The translations under genes were made by a program, and so were the position numbers. The notes beneath the pieces are model-generated. The model worked only from the letters and a program-made list of their open reading frames with translations, had not been told where the DNA came from and ran no database searches. From Clostridium aquiflavi (GTDB lineage Bacteria > Bacillota > Clostridia > Clostridiales > Clostridiaceae): a stretch of 64,000 bases of DNA. The DNA is taken from positions 27,022 through 91,021 of the forward strand of contig NZ_JAVJAN010000013.1 in assembly GCF_031344075.1 (NCBI RefSeq). Reading direction: 5' to 3'. The first letter of the stretch is position 1; each line of letters opens with the position of its first letter. This document shows, piece by piece, positions 24,866 to 33,410 of the stretch.

Positions 24866-25181
24866 CTCCTAATATCCCCCCTAAAAGAACTTTATCAACA
24901 TTCTCTTTATATTGCTCCCACTCATTAAGATACTGACTAAGCATAGTTTTTCCTTTTTCCGTTATCTTGTAGTATCTTCTATTTCTTCCTTGAAAAGCTT
25001 GATCATATGTTGTTAGACATTCATTTTTTTGTAATCTTCTGAGCACTGGATAAAGTGTTGATTCTGATATATTCATTATGGATCGTACTTGTTGAGTAAG
25101 AACATATCCATAAGTATCTCCCCTTGAAAGAACTGCTAACACACAAGCATCAAGTAAAGCTGCTCCTAATTGAAAAGCCAT
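24858..25181 (-). CDS. PadR family transcriptional regulator
   Basis: 107-residue winged helix repressor: LDACVLAVLSRGDTYGYVLTQQVRSIMNISESTLYPVLRRLQKNECL is the PadR DNA-binding domain, followed by the wing RNRRYYKITEKGKTMLSQYLNEW and a short dimerisation helix. It heads its operon and two palindromes with the same half-site lie in its promoter region, so negative autoregulation is very likely. The SD is AAAGGAATGG. Confidence 0.93.
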   Translation of the reverse strand: MAFQLGAALLDACVLAVLSRGDTYGYVLTQQVRSIMNISESTLYPVLRRLQKNECLTTYDQAFQGRNRRYYKITEKGKTMLSQYLNEWEQYKENVDKVLLGGILGDE

Positions 25182-25220
25182 TCCTTTACCTCCTATATCT
25201 ATACTATATTTTCTTATATA

Positions 25221-25235
25221 TTATACAACGTATAA
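25221..25235. promoter_or_regulatory. PadR operator 1
   Basis: TTATAC-AAC-GTATAA: perfect 6+6 inverted repeat with 3-base centre, 40 bases upstream of padR. The half-site TATAC recurs in operator 2. Confidence 0.75.
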
Positions 25236-25254
25236 TATACCCTATATATAATAC

Positions 25255-25267
25255 TATACGTCGTATA
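25255..25267. promoter_or_regulatory. PadR operator 2
   Basis: TATAC-GTC-GTATA: perfect inverted repeat with the same half-site and 3-base spacing as operator 1, centred 33 bases (about three helical turns) away, consistent with two repressor dimers on one DNA face. Confidence 0.75.
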
Positions 25268-25503
25268 ATATTATATGTCAATATATTTTAACTTATTTGG
25301 ATAAAGTATCCACAATGTACTTTATGTATGAATATCTTCTATTTTGAAAATTAAAATAGAAAAAGAGATAGACTACTTATCTAGCCCAAATCCATAATTT
25401 TTTATTAGTATACATATCCTATTTGTTTCAATTTATATATGAATTATATTTTTTTATCATATATGTTATAATTTAACTTGGTTTTACTGAAAGGTGTGAT
25501 TAA

Positions 25504-26250
25504 ATGGAATTTAAAATTAAACCTCCACATAAATTCAAATTAAGAAATATAATGCTTTCATTAATTTTTATATTAGCATATAGTATTTCAACATATGTGA
25601 CTTTGCAAAAGCCTATCATAATTATTGATCAAAGCTTTATTAATAATAAGATTAAAAATCTATTTATATCTAAAAATGAAAATATATCTTCTAATGATAA
25701 TACTGAAAATTATAAAGATAATGGTGTAAACTCAGAAAAAAACAATGGTACTTATGAGCAAAATGTTGAAAGTTATTCAGATAATTTTACGTTTTCTAAA
25801 AATGACTGTACTCCTACCGATTATAGTAAACTTACAATTAACCAATATGTTAGTACATGTGTTACCGAAACTTTTGGCAAAAAAGATAACCCTTATTTAA
25901 GTAGAATACTCTTTTCAAACAATAGTTACACTATATACATAAACATTGGTTTTTATAGAAATAGTGATGAATTAAAAGCAGCTGCAATTAATGCAAGTGT
26001 AGAACTTTACAAATCATTATATACCCTTTATCCCGAAAAATTTGGACATACCTTATTTGGAATTGTCGTTAGTGGTGATACCATAAACAAAAAAGGTGAC
26101 ACAACTCATATAGATGAGGCAGCAGTTAGCTGGTATAATGAAAAAACTCTTGAAGCTTTAGATATTAATAACTTAACTGTTAACAACTTTAAAGATACTG
26201 TTTATCGCTTTTATGATTATCAAAATCAAAGAGGTATTCAAAGAGATTAA
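25504..26250 (+). CDS. Hypothetical membrane-anchored protein
   Basis: 248 residues: a short basic N terminus, one membrane helix (NIMLSLIFILAYSISTYVTL), a low-complexity Asn/Ser/Lys linker (about 50-95), then an extracellular alpha/beta domain starting NDCTPTDYSKLTINQYVS. A conspicuous stretch is LFGIVVSGDTINKKGDTTHIDEAAVSWYNE. No catalytic motif is recognised. SD GAAAGG and ATG at 25504. The next gene follows after 23 bases, so the two form an operon of unknown function. Confidence 0.7.
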   Translation: MEFKIKPPHKFKLRNIMLSLIFILAYSISTYVTLQKPIIIIDQSFINNKIKNLFISKNENISSNDNTENYKDNGVNSEKNNGTYEQNVESYSDNFTFSKNDCTPTDYSKLTINQYVSTCVTETFGKKDNPYLSRILFSNNSYTIYINIGFYRNSDELKAAAINASVELYKSLYTLYPEKFGHTLFGIVVSGDTINKKGDTTHIDEAAVSWYNEKTLEALDINNLTVNNFKDTVYRFYDYQNQRGIQRD

Positions 26251-26273
26251 CTTATGAAAGGTAAGATACAATC

Positions 26274-27398
26274 ATGAAAGATATTAATAATAAACTAAAA
26301 TTAACATATTATTTTATTTCACTATTTATTCTTTTAATTTCAATTGATGTACTAATTTATGTGTTACTTCCTATACTAAAAAATAACTTTGCTTTTTTTC
26401 TCATTGGAATTTTTAATATCATACTTGATGTAATATTGTGGCTTTGTGTACAACATGGCTTTAACTGGGCTAGATGGACTTTTATTACATCTCTCTTTAT
26501 GAAAGCAGGAATTTTAATTGGCAGTACTTTAGATGATTTATTTATAATTAATCACTTTAATGTTAAATATATAATACTTATATTGTATATTTTCATTATT
26601 CTTATGCTTTTACTTCCAAAAAATATCAGAAAATATTATAAATTATGTTCAATGCATAATTACTATGTTGAACAATGCAAGGAATATATTAAATCATGTT
26701 ATGATATTCCTATAATATTAGATAAAAAATTTAATATTAGTTCTTTTTTGGACGATGTTATAGTAATATCAGCTCAGTCAATTGTTTATAATTGTTCATT
26801 TTCTATAATAATAAAAAATAATATAATTTATGATGACTATTTTCAGCATTACTTTAGAAAGCAAATTAATTCTAAAATAAAATCTGAAATAAACAAATAT
26901 GCATTAAAATCAAATGAACCATATGCAAACAAATTATTAAACATATGTATAAAAAGAGAACCTGGAAATGATTGTATTGAATTCAGCATTGATTCATCTG
27001 TTAATCTATTTAAAGAATATAAAAGCAAAATTCCACCTTATGAAATATTTTATGAAAGAAATTCATCTAAAAATAATGCTTTAAATTTCACCTATTTAAT
27101 GACTATAGATACTCATGATCTTGAACTTAATATTAAATATATTTATTTAATTTTACACACTCTAAAAAGCTTTAATTATAAATTTGATACTATAAGCTTT
27201 TATGGTTATGATACACATATAGGTCTTTCCAACAATAAAACATATAATGATTCAAATTATATTATAAAAGAAATGTCTTACTCTAAAACATGTAGTATTT
27301 TAACGAATCAAGATTTATCTTATATTAACGAAAAAGTTCATTCTTATATGATAAATATAGATAAAAATAACAACTTATTTAATACATATGTAGAATAA
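26274..27398 (+). CDS. Hypothetical multi-pass membrane protein
   Basis: 374 residues. Four hydrophobic helices lie in the first 120 residues (LTYYFISLFILLISIDVLIYVLL, FAFFLIGIFNIILDVILWLC, TSLFMKAGILIG, YIILILYIFIILMLLL), and a 250-residue soluble C-terminal part follows, rich in Asn, Lys and Tyr, with no recognised motif. It is cotranscribed with the preceding anchored protein, which suggests a shared envelope function. It ends at a bidirectional terminator. Confidence 0.68.
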   Translation: MKDINNKLKLTYYFISLFILLISIDVLIYVLLPILKNNFAFFLIGIFNIILDVILWLCVQHGFNWARWTFITSLFMKAGILIGSTLDDLFIINHFNVKYIILILYIFIILMLLLPKNIRKYYKLCSMHNYYVEQCKEYIKSCYDIPIILDKKFNISSFLDDVIVISAQSIVYNCSFSIIIKNNIIYDDYFQHYFRKQINSKIKSEINKYALKSNEPYANKLLNICIKREPGNDCIEFSIDSSVNLFKEYKSKIPPYEIFYERNSSKNNALNFTYLMTIDTHDLELNIKYIYLILHTLKSFNYKFDTISFYGYDTHIGLSNNKTYNDSNYIIKEMSYSKTCSILTNQDLSYINEKVHSYMINIDKNNNLFNTYVE

Positions 27399-27407
27399 AT
27401 ATTATAA

Positions 27408-27447
27408 TAAAAATAGCTAGTAACAAATGAAGTTACTAGCTATTTGG
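27408..27447. terminator. Bidirectional terminator
   Basis: AAATAGCTAGTAAC (27411-27424) pairs with its complement (27432-27445), 7-base loop, with A and T ends. It separates the plus-strand membrane gene from the convergent Cys-rich protein gene. Confidence 0.85.
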
Positions 27448-27453
27448 GAGAAA

Positions 27454-27801
27454 TTACATTCCAGACATTTTTCTACATTCATCTGCACATGTTTTACATT
27501 CTTGTGCACATTTTTGACAATGATCATCTTTAAACATACTACATTCTTGTGCACATGTATCACAAACTGTAGCACACATTTTACAGTGCTCTTTTGCAAA
27601 TTTTCCATTCATAGACATAATCCCTATTGACATTTCACACATCTTTGCACATTCAATTAGTATTTTTACACAAATTCTTCTATCTTTTAAATCTGGTTCA
27701 TTAATACATGCCTCAAAACATTCGTAACATGCTTGAGTACATCTACTGCATTCATCAATACATTTTTGATAATTGTCTGTAGTTGTTGTTACTATCCCCA
27801 T
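27454..27801 (-). CDS. Four-helix Cys-rich copper-storage-like protein (DUF326)
   Basis: 115 residues with about 19 cysteines spaced CxxxCxxCxxxC along helices: CIDECSRCTQACYECFEAC, then CAKMCEMS, CKMCATVCDTCAQEC and CQKCAQECKTCADEC. This is the DUF326/Csp (copper storage protein) pattern, a four-helix bundle lined by cysteines that bind Cu(I). No signal peptide is seen, so it is a cytosolic type. Isolated gene; no copper ATPase or CsoR is adjacent. Role in Cu or other soft-metal buffering is inferred from the family. Confidence 0.85.
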   Translation of the reverse strand: MGIVTTTTDNYQKCIDECSRCTQACYECFEACINEPDLKDRRICVKILIECAKMCEMSIGIMSMNGKFAKEHCKMCATVCDTCAQECSMFKDDHCQKCAQECKTCADECRKMSGM

Positions 27802-28029
27802 TTAAATCACTCCATTCTTAAATTTAATCTATTAAACAATATTTATTATGTGAATAATAGAAGATTATATTCACATAAAGCTAATGAATATAATGTTAAA
27901 TATTAAGTAGCCTTTAAATTGTTCCAGATGATCTTAAGCAGATATTTTGCAATTAAAAAGGAAAAAGAATGATACTTTCTCTATTTTTAGTAACTATTTT
28001 ACAGGTACAATATATATTTTATTAATATA

Positions 28030-30282
28030 TTATCTTTGAGTATATTCTAACAATCTTTTTCCAGTCAAGGATGAAGAACATCGTATAATATTTTCTGGAT
28101 ATCCCATATACATCAATTCTCCACCATTAAGGCCTCCGAAAGGCCCCAAATCAATAATCCAGTCAGCATGGCACATTACACTTAAATTATGTTCTAATGT
28201 AATGATTGTTTTACCTCGCTCAATTAATTTGGTTAATAATTCTATTAACTTTTGGATATCTGATTCGTGTAATCCAGTGCTTGGCTCATCCAATATATAA
28301 ATTTCACCAGTATCATTTAAAAGTGTTGAAGCTATTTTCAATCGCTGAAGTTCTCCTCCTGATAGTGTATCAAGCGATTGTCCAAGTTTAATATAACTTA
28401 GATTTACTTCTTGGATAGTATATAATATTTTTTTTATATCTTTGTCAATAAAAACTGTTAAAGCCTCATCAACTGTGAGATTAAGAATATCACTTATTGT
28501 ATATCCATTATACTTATAATTCAATGCTTCTTTCTTATAACGTTTTCCATCACATAACTCACAAGTTTGTTCCACATCATCCATAAATGCAAGGTCTGTT
28601 TTAATTATTCCTTTTCCTTTACACAAAGGACACCCGCCTTCTCCATTAGAACTAAATAATGAATGAGATTGACCACTTGTCTTTCCAAATATAGTTCGGA
28701 TTTTATCAAACAAACCCATGTATGTAGCTAATATTGAACGAGAAGATGTATAAATTCTTCTTTGGTCTAAAAGGATGCTATCTGGATACTTATTACGGAA
28801 AAGACGTGTAATCAACGTACTTTTGCCTGAACCTGCTACTCCTGTTACAATTGTTAATGCGTTTTTAGGTATTTTTACAGATAAATTTTTTAAGTTAAAC
28901 ATTTTTACATTATTAAGTTCATAAAAATAGGTAAAATTTTTATTTGTTTCTTTTATATTATGTTTTTGAGATAAAGCAATACCAGTAGCAGTAGAACTGC
29001 TTAATACTTCTGAATATGTTCCTTGAAAAATAATTTTTCCACCATGAACTCCTGATTTTGGTCCCATATCAATAATATGATCTGCTATTTTTATTACATC
29101 AGGATCATGTTCGACGATTATAACTGTATTTCCCTTTTCTTTAAGCCCCTTGAATATCTTATTTATACCAGTAATATCATGAGGATGTAATCCAATACTA
29201 GGTTCATCAAATATATATAGTATATCATTAAGACTACTATTTAAATGTTTTGACATTTTAATACGTTGAGACTCTCCACCAGATAATGTATTAGTTGTGC
29301 GGTTTAGTGTAAGATAATCTAATCCTACTTCTTCTAATGTACTTAAGTGCTTGAGAATATCATGAGCGACTGCCTGAACTTTTGGTTCGTGGATTGTTTG
29401 AATAAAAGATTTTAATTCATTTAATGGCATATCCACACAATCACCAATTGATTTTCCTTTAATTTTACAGGATAAAATCGTAGTATTAAGACGTTTTCCA
29501 CCACAATGAGGGCAAATCTTTTCATCAACAAGTTGTTCAATTTCTTTTTTGTATTGTTTTTGCTCTTTTTCTAAAAAGGAACTTCTGATTCTGGGAATAA
29601 GTCCAGTATACTTGGCTGTTTTATGCCAATTGCTTGTAGGGTTATCAGGTATTTTTTCTTCTTCATAAAGCAACGTATTAAGCTCTAAATTAGAGTAGTC
29701 TTTAATAGGTTTTTGAATGTCAAAATAACCAGATTCGGTGTAACGACTTAATCGCCATCCGCCTGGTTTAAATGTAGGAAATTGAATAGCACCTTCATTT
29801 AAACTTTTATCAAAATTGATTAACTTATGAATATCAATATCTTTAACTACTCCTAAGCCTTGACAATAGGAACACATACCATTTGTATTATTGAAAGAAA
29901 AGTTCATTGAATAACCAACAAAAGGTTTTCCTATTCTCGAAAATAGAAGACGTAACAAGGTATAAATATCAGTAACTGTTCCAACTGTTGAGCGTACATT
30001 TCCGCCTATTTTCTTTTGATCTATAATAATAGACACAGGAAGATGATTAATCTTCTCAACATTAGGCCTGCCATAGTGTGGCAACAATCGTTGAATATAG
30101 GAAGAATAGGTTTCATTCAGCATTCTCTGAGATTCAGCAGCTAGTGTGTCAAAAATTAGTGAAGATTTTCCTGAACCAGATAGCCCTGTGATTATGGTGA
30201 TTTTTTTCTTTGGAATATTTACTGATATATCCTTAAGATTATTTTCATTTGCATGAAGTATCTCAATCATTTCTTCTGTCAT
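28030..30282 (-). CDS. UvrA-like ABC protein (short UvrA paralogue)
   Basis: Two ABC ATPase modules in the UvrA arrangement: Walker A GLSGSGKSS and GVAGSGKST, signatures LSGGESQRIKM and LSGGELQRLKIA, and CxxC zinc modules (CSYCQGLG, CPHCGGKR, CPLCKGKG, CELCDGKR). At 750 aa it is about 190 residues shorter than housekeeping UvrA and lacks the full UvrB-binding insert, as in UvrA2/DrrC-type paralogues linked to drug tolerance or DNA-adduct handling. The ATG at 30282 (SD GAAGGGG) is preferred over 30303. It overlaps the marR gene by 20 bases, so it is expressed under MarR control. Confidence 0.85.
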   Translation of the reverse strand: MTEEMIEILHANENNLKDISVNIPKKKITIITGLSGSGKSSLIFDTLAAESQRMLNETYSSYIQRLLPHYGRPNVEKINHLPVSIIIDQKKIGGNVRSTVGTVTDIYTLLRLLFSRIGKPFVGYSMNFSFNNTNGMCSYCQGLGVVKDIDIHKLINFDKSLNEGAIQFPTFKPGGWRLSRYTESGYFDIQKPIKDYSNLELNTLLYEEEKIPDNPTSNWHKTAKYTGLIPRIRSSFLEKEQKQYKKEIEQLVDEKICPHCGGKRLNTTILSCKIKGKSIGDCVDMPLNELKSFIQTIHEPKVQAVAHDILKHLSTLEEVGLDYLTLNRTTNTLSGGESQRIKMSKHLNSSLNDILYIFDEPSIGLHPHDITGINKIFKGLKEKGNTVIIVEHDPDVIKIADHIIDMGPKSGVHGGKIIFQGTYSEVLSSSTATGIALSQKHNIKETNKNFTYFYELNNVKMFNLKNLSVKIPKNALTIVTGVAGSGKSTLITRLFRNKYPDSILLDQRRIYTSSRSILATYMGLFDKIRTIFGKTSGQSHSLFSSNGEGGCPLCKGKGIIKTDLAFMDDVEQTCELCDGKRYKKEALNYKYNGYTISDILNLTVDEALTVFIDKDIKKILYTIQEVNLSYIKLGQSLDTLSGGELQRLKIASTLLNDTGEIYILDEPSTGLHESDIQKLIELLTKLIERGKTIITLEHNLSVMCHADWIIDLGPFGGLNGGELMYMGYPENIIRCSSSLTGKRLLEYTQR

Positions 30283-30721
30283 AGTATCCCCTTCTTTCTC
30301 CAAAAATTTTGCTTACTTTAATACATAGTTCAGCAAAAAGTACTTGTTCATTTTCAGTTAAAGCGGATGCTGAAATTTCAGCTAAATGTTCATGTCCTTT
30401 CTCAGTATCCTTTAAAAAATTAAACCCTTTATCTGTTAATTCTGTCCAAAGTTCTCTTGCATCATAATTACTTTTCTCTTGTTTTATATAGCCTATCTCT
30501 TTAAGAATTTTTAACCCTTTAGATATTTTAGAACGTGAAACACCTAATCTATTACTTAATTCTGCAGGGAGACTTCCATTTGTTTGATATAAACACTCCA
30601 ATAAATCATACTGAAACCAAGAAATATTATCTGGGTTTATTCTATTTCTTTCAGCAACAAGTTCACATTGAAGTCGTGATAAACCTTCTTCTAATTTAGA
30701 ATTATATAAATTTTTATTCAT
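30263..30721 (-). CDS. MarR family transcriptional regulator
   Basis: Winged-helix MarR-type protein: WFQYDLLECLYQTNGSLPAELSNRLGVSRSKISKGLKILKEIGYI forms the DNA-binding domain, followed by a wing (NYDARELWTELTDKGFNFL). The ATG at 30721 follows GAGGTG; the in-frame codon at 30736 is upstream of that SD. It is the first gene of a two-gene operon with the UvrA-like protein. A repressor sensing the toxic compound handled by its partner is the expected role, by analogy only. Confidence 0.85.
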   Translation of the reverse strand: MNKNLYNSKLEEGLSRLQCELVAERNRINPDNISWFQYDLLECLYQTNGSLPAELSNRLGVSRSKISKGLKILKEIGYIKQEKSNYDARELWTELTDKGFNFLKDTEKGHEHLAEISASALTENEQVLFAELCIKVSKIFGERRGYYDRRND

Positions 30722-31039
30722 AAATAAACACCTCATTAATGTTAATAAAATATAGTTTCCTTTTGGAAATTATTTTAGCACTTTAATAAAATAATTGCAA
30801 TAAAGAAATTATATATAATGCTATTAACTAACTCACCTTATTGAAGAGAAGTAAATTTTTCTTTATAGTAGACATAAAAATATTTTTTTACTAAAATCCA
30901 TTATCTAAACAGCGTTATATCTAACTTTATAATATTTTTCCATAATTATTAAATAGTAACACTTTAAGTATAAAATCATATAATATAATATAAATAATAG
31001 TTACTAATTCTATAATTAGTGGGGGAACTAAAGATTAAT
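30722..31039. other. Divergent gene-free spacer
   Basis: About 300 AT-rich bases between marR (minus) and a small plus-strand gene. It must contain both promoters; I see no clear operator dyad or other structure. Confidence 0.5.
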
Positions 31040-31429
31040 ATGGAAGATGCATTTGTTATTCAATTAAAAAACTTGGTAATTCAATTAGGGGAAGCTGGTG
31101 TTAAATATGCTATAGAATCATTAGCTGATTGGATTATTCCTAAAAACACACTTTCTTTAAATAGAGATGGTGATACTGAAGTAGTTCGTACAGTTTCTCT
31201 TGAAGATGGTACAACTTTTGATATAATTGTAAGATTAAAACAGGAAATGGTAACACAATTATTAAGTATAAATTCAAAACCAACTTATAATTCATTTATT
31301 ATGCCATTTTCAGCAGATGAAAACCAATGTCCTAACTATGAAGATAATATATCTCTTCAAGTAAAAGCTTATTCACCTAGAAGAGGTGGAATTAACCTTA
31401 TTAATGGTTTTATATCTATAAATTGGTAA
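31040..31429 (+). CDS. Small hypothetical protein
   Basis: 129 residues if started at the ATG at 31040; a GTG at 31019 gives 136. GGGGG lies 15 bases before the ATG, rather far, and directly after the GTG, so the start is uncertain. The sequence MEDAFVIQLKNLVIQLGEAGVKYAIESLADWI is an amphipathic helix; the rest is mixed with DGTTFDIIVRLKQEM and a C-terminal beta-like stretch ending GGINLINGFISINW. No family recognised, no signal peptide. It has its own terminator. Confidence 0.65.
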   Translation: MEDAFVIQLKNLVIQLGEAGVKYAIESLADWIIPKNTLSLNRDGDTEVVRTVSLEDGTTFDIIVRLKQEMVTQLLSINSKPTYNSFIMPFSADENQCPNYEDNISLQVKAYSPRRGGINLINGFISINW

Positions 31430-31446
31430 TTTAATATAAAATAAAA

Positions 31447-31482
31447 AGGGTCGCCTTAATTTTGAGGCGACCTGTTTTTTTA
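31447..31482 (+). terminator. Terminator after the small hypothetical gene
   Basis: GGTCGCCT (31449-31456) pairs with AGGCGACC (31465-31472), followed by T7. Strong Rho-independent terminator. Confidence 0.92.
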
Positions 31483-31610
31483 TCAAACAAACTAGATTAA
31501 AGTCTTAAATAAGCCATCTTTTCTAGTAAATTTGTTGTTGCAAATCAATTTAATACTAGAGTTTGGTGGTTTTCTATTATTTTTTTCTTAGAATTAATTT
31601 TGGAAATTAT

Positions 31611-32210
31611 TTAGTTTTTAATTGCCATGAAGTCAGATATGTATTCACTAATTATTATAGATTTCCATTTGATTATATTAATATATTCTTCACAAGAACG
31701 CATAGCTAGAATTGTTTCTTCAAATAATTTATCTAATTCCCAACCAAGCATATCTGCACCTTGTTTAATTACATCACGTGAACATCCAGCCGCGAACTTC
31801 TTATCCTTAAACTTTTTCTTAAGACTTGAAAGTCCCATATCCATAACGCTCTTAGATGAACGAATTCTTGCAGCTGCACCAATTAATCCTGTAAGTTCAT
31901 CCACTGCAAATAATACTTTTTCCATCTGATGCTCCGGTTTAGGTTGTTCTTCTGAGCAAAGTCCGTATCCATGACTAGCTGCTGCTCTTATTAATCTCTC
32001 ATCAACACCGTATTCTCTCATAATTTCTTGAGTTTTGCTACAATGTTGTTCTGGATACATTTCAAAATCCAAATCATGAAGTAACCCTACTATAGACCAA
32101 AAGTCTGCTTCATCTACATATCCTAATTTTTCTGAAAAATAATGCATAGTACCTTCAACTGTTAAAGCATGTTGAATATGAAATACTTCTTTATTGTACT
32201 CAGTAAGCAA
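31611..32210 (-). CDS. HD domain (HDIG-type) hydrolase
   Basis: 199-residue HD-superfamily phosphohydrolase. The metal ligands are visible: FHIQHALTVEG, then VGLLHDLDFEMYPEQH (the HD pair), AAASHGYGLC and AVDELTGLIGAA. These proteins act on phosphate esters or nucleotides; the substrate is unknown. The frame opens with TTG at 32210 after AGAAGAAAGG, and no ATG is available before the conserved domain; upstream in-frame codons ERN precede it, so the exact start is doubtful. Monocistronic. Confidence 0.83.
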   Translation of the reverse strand: MLTEYNKEVFHIQHALTVEGTMHYFSEKLGYVDEADFWSIVGLLHDLDFEMYPEQHCSKTQEIMREYGVDERLIRAAASHGYGLCSEEQPKPEHQMEKVLFAVDELTGLIGAAARIRSSKSVMDMGLSSLKKKFKDKKFAAGCSRDVIKQGADMLGWELDKLFEETILAMRSCEEYINIIKWKSIIISEYISDFMAIKN

Positions 32211-32689
32211 ATTCCTTTCTTCTTACAACTCTTAAGTCATAGTAAATATCTTATCTAATAACTATTAAATCTAATTTCATAACAACTATACATCCCCAAT
32301 AAAAATATTATTTACATAATATTTTATTTTTTTATAGACTTTAATTTTACCATATATTTCCTAATAAAACTATGTTACAATAGTAACAGGGAGAGGAATT
32401 AAAACCAAAAAATTCAAATTAAAGGGAAATATAAATATAATCAATATTCTATAATTGTTAGCTTAAAGTTAAAAATTATATTTGAATGTATTTGCGTAAA
32501 TAAAAATAGATTCCCATAAATAAAAACCTCTTTATTTTCTTATTTCTCCTTTTATATGTCTATTTACTGAAATATATCCGTATTCTTAACTATAAATCTT
32601 ATGTAATAGTCCTTACATAGTTTAATAACAATTGTTAAGGTAGAATATTTCAGTTTTATATAGATTATATTGGACTAGAAAGAGAGGAA
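32211..32689. other. Gene-free spacer with two dyads
   Basis: Contains TGTTACAATAGTAACA (32373-32388), a perfect 6+6 inverted repeat followed by GGGAGAGG, and TAACAATTGTTA (about 32627-32638), a 12-base palindrome upstream of the small membrane peptide gene. Both look like regulator binding sites; no regulator is assigned. No gene with a normal start was found. Confidence 0.45.
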
Positions 32690-32821
32690 ATGTATATGAA
32701 GATCAAAGGACGTAAAGGAAATAGTTGGTTTGAGATTTTTATTGCAAAAGAAAATGAAAGGTTCTTTGGTATTCTTATATTTTTATTTGGAATTGTTATT
32801 GTACTACTTAAATATCTTTGA
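32690..32821 (+). CDS. 43-residue single-pass membrane peptide
   Basis: Short ORF with a good ribosome binding site (GAGAGG) and two possible starts, ATG at 32690 or 32696. The polar N terminus (MKIKGRKGNSWFEIF) contains basic residues and is followed by one membrane helix (FFGILIFLFGIVIVLLKYL). A vegetative-type promoter is plausible upstream near 32630-32670. A hairpin follows at 32829-32879. It could be a regulatory small membrane protein. A toxin role is possible but nothing specific shows it. Confidence 0.55.
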   Translation: MYMKIKGRKGNSWFEIFIAKENERFFGILIFLFGIVIVLLKYL

Positions 32822-33410
32822 ATATAACAAAAAGACCTTTATATAGTGCATCTCTCCCAAGAAAAACTATACAAAGATCTTAACCAAATAAAAATATTAA
32901 TTGCATCTTGAGATGGTTCCTTAATTGGAACTATCTCAGCCAAAGTTTTAATCTATATAAATTTATTACATATCTATATAATATACCTAAATTATACCTT
33001 ATATGTTACTTATTATACAAATATTTTTTTAATCTCATATTTTTATAAGTCTATTATTTATAATATACAAATTCCTACATTAAAATTCATACTATTAATT
33101 TTTTAAATTACTCTTTTTCTGTCTTCATTAAATTCATTATAAAAATAGCTTATTATATCATCTTTAATTATTATAGACCATTCTATATCATTGTATACAT
33201 TATAAAAATATCTTGTTAAATATTTTTTATTTAATTACCATTTCATATAAAACTATTTTACTCATTTTTGATACATTTTATTCCAATTTTATTTTGTTAA
33301 CAATTTTATCTAAAACTAAGAAGAAACTATACTCTTGATTAAAATTCAATCATTTTGTGACATCTCCTCTTAGTTCTGCCAATGGTTTATATCTTCCTTA
33401 TTTCCATAAA
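32822..33410. other. Gene-free stretch with hairpin and degenerate frame
   Basis: Contains TGAGAT-GTTCC/GGAAC-ATCTCA (about 32909-32939), a strong 11-bp hairpin probably ending the small peptide transcript. On the minus strand, 33103-33234 is an open frame without a start. The rest is plain AT-rich sequence. Confidence 0.5.
33103..33234 (-). pseudogene. Degenerate short coding fragment
   Basis: Forty-three open codons with protein-like composition (contains KYLTRYFYNVYNDIEWSIII and a C-terminal FNEDRKRVI) and no start codon. A run of A just upstream separates it from an ATG in another frame (MVIK), as after a frameshift. No homologue recognised; it could be chance in AT-rich DNA. Confidence 0.25.

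Noticed and set aside
28030..30282. Housekeeping uvrA
   Set aside because: Too short, linked to marR and without uvrB; it is a paralogue type.
32690..32821. Type I toxin
   Set aside because: Hydrophobic peptide size fits, but no antisense RNA promoter or tandem copies were seen.
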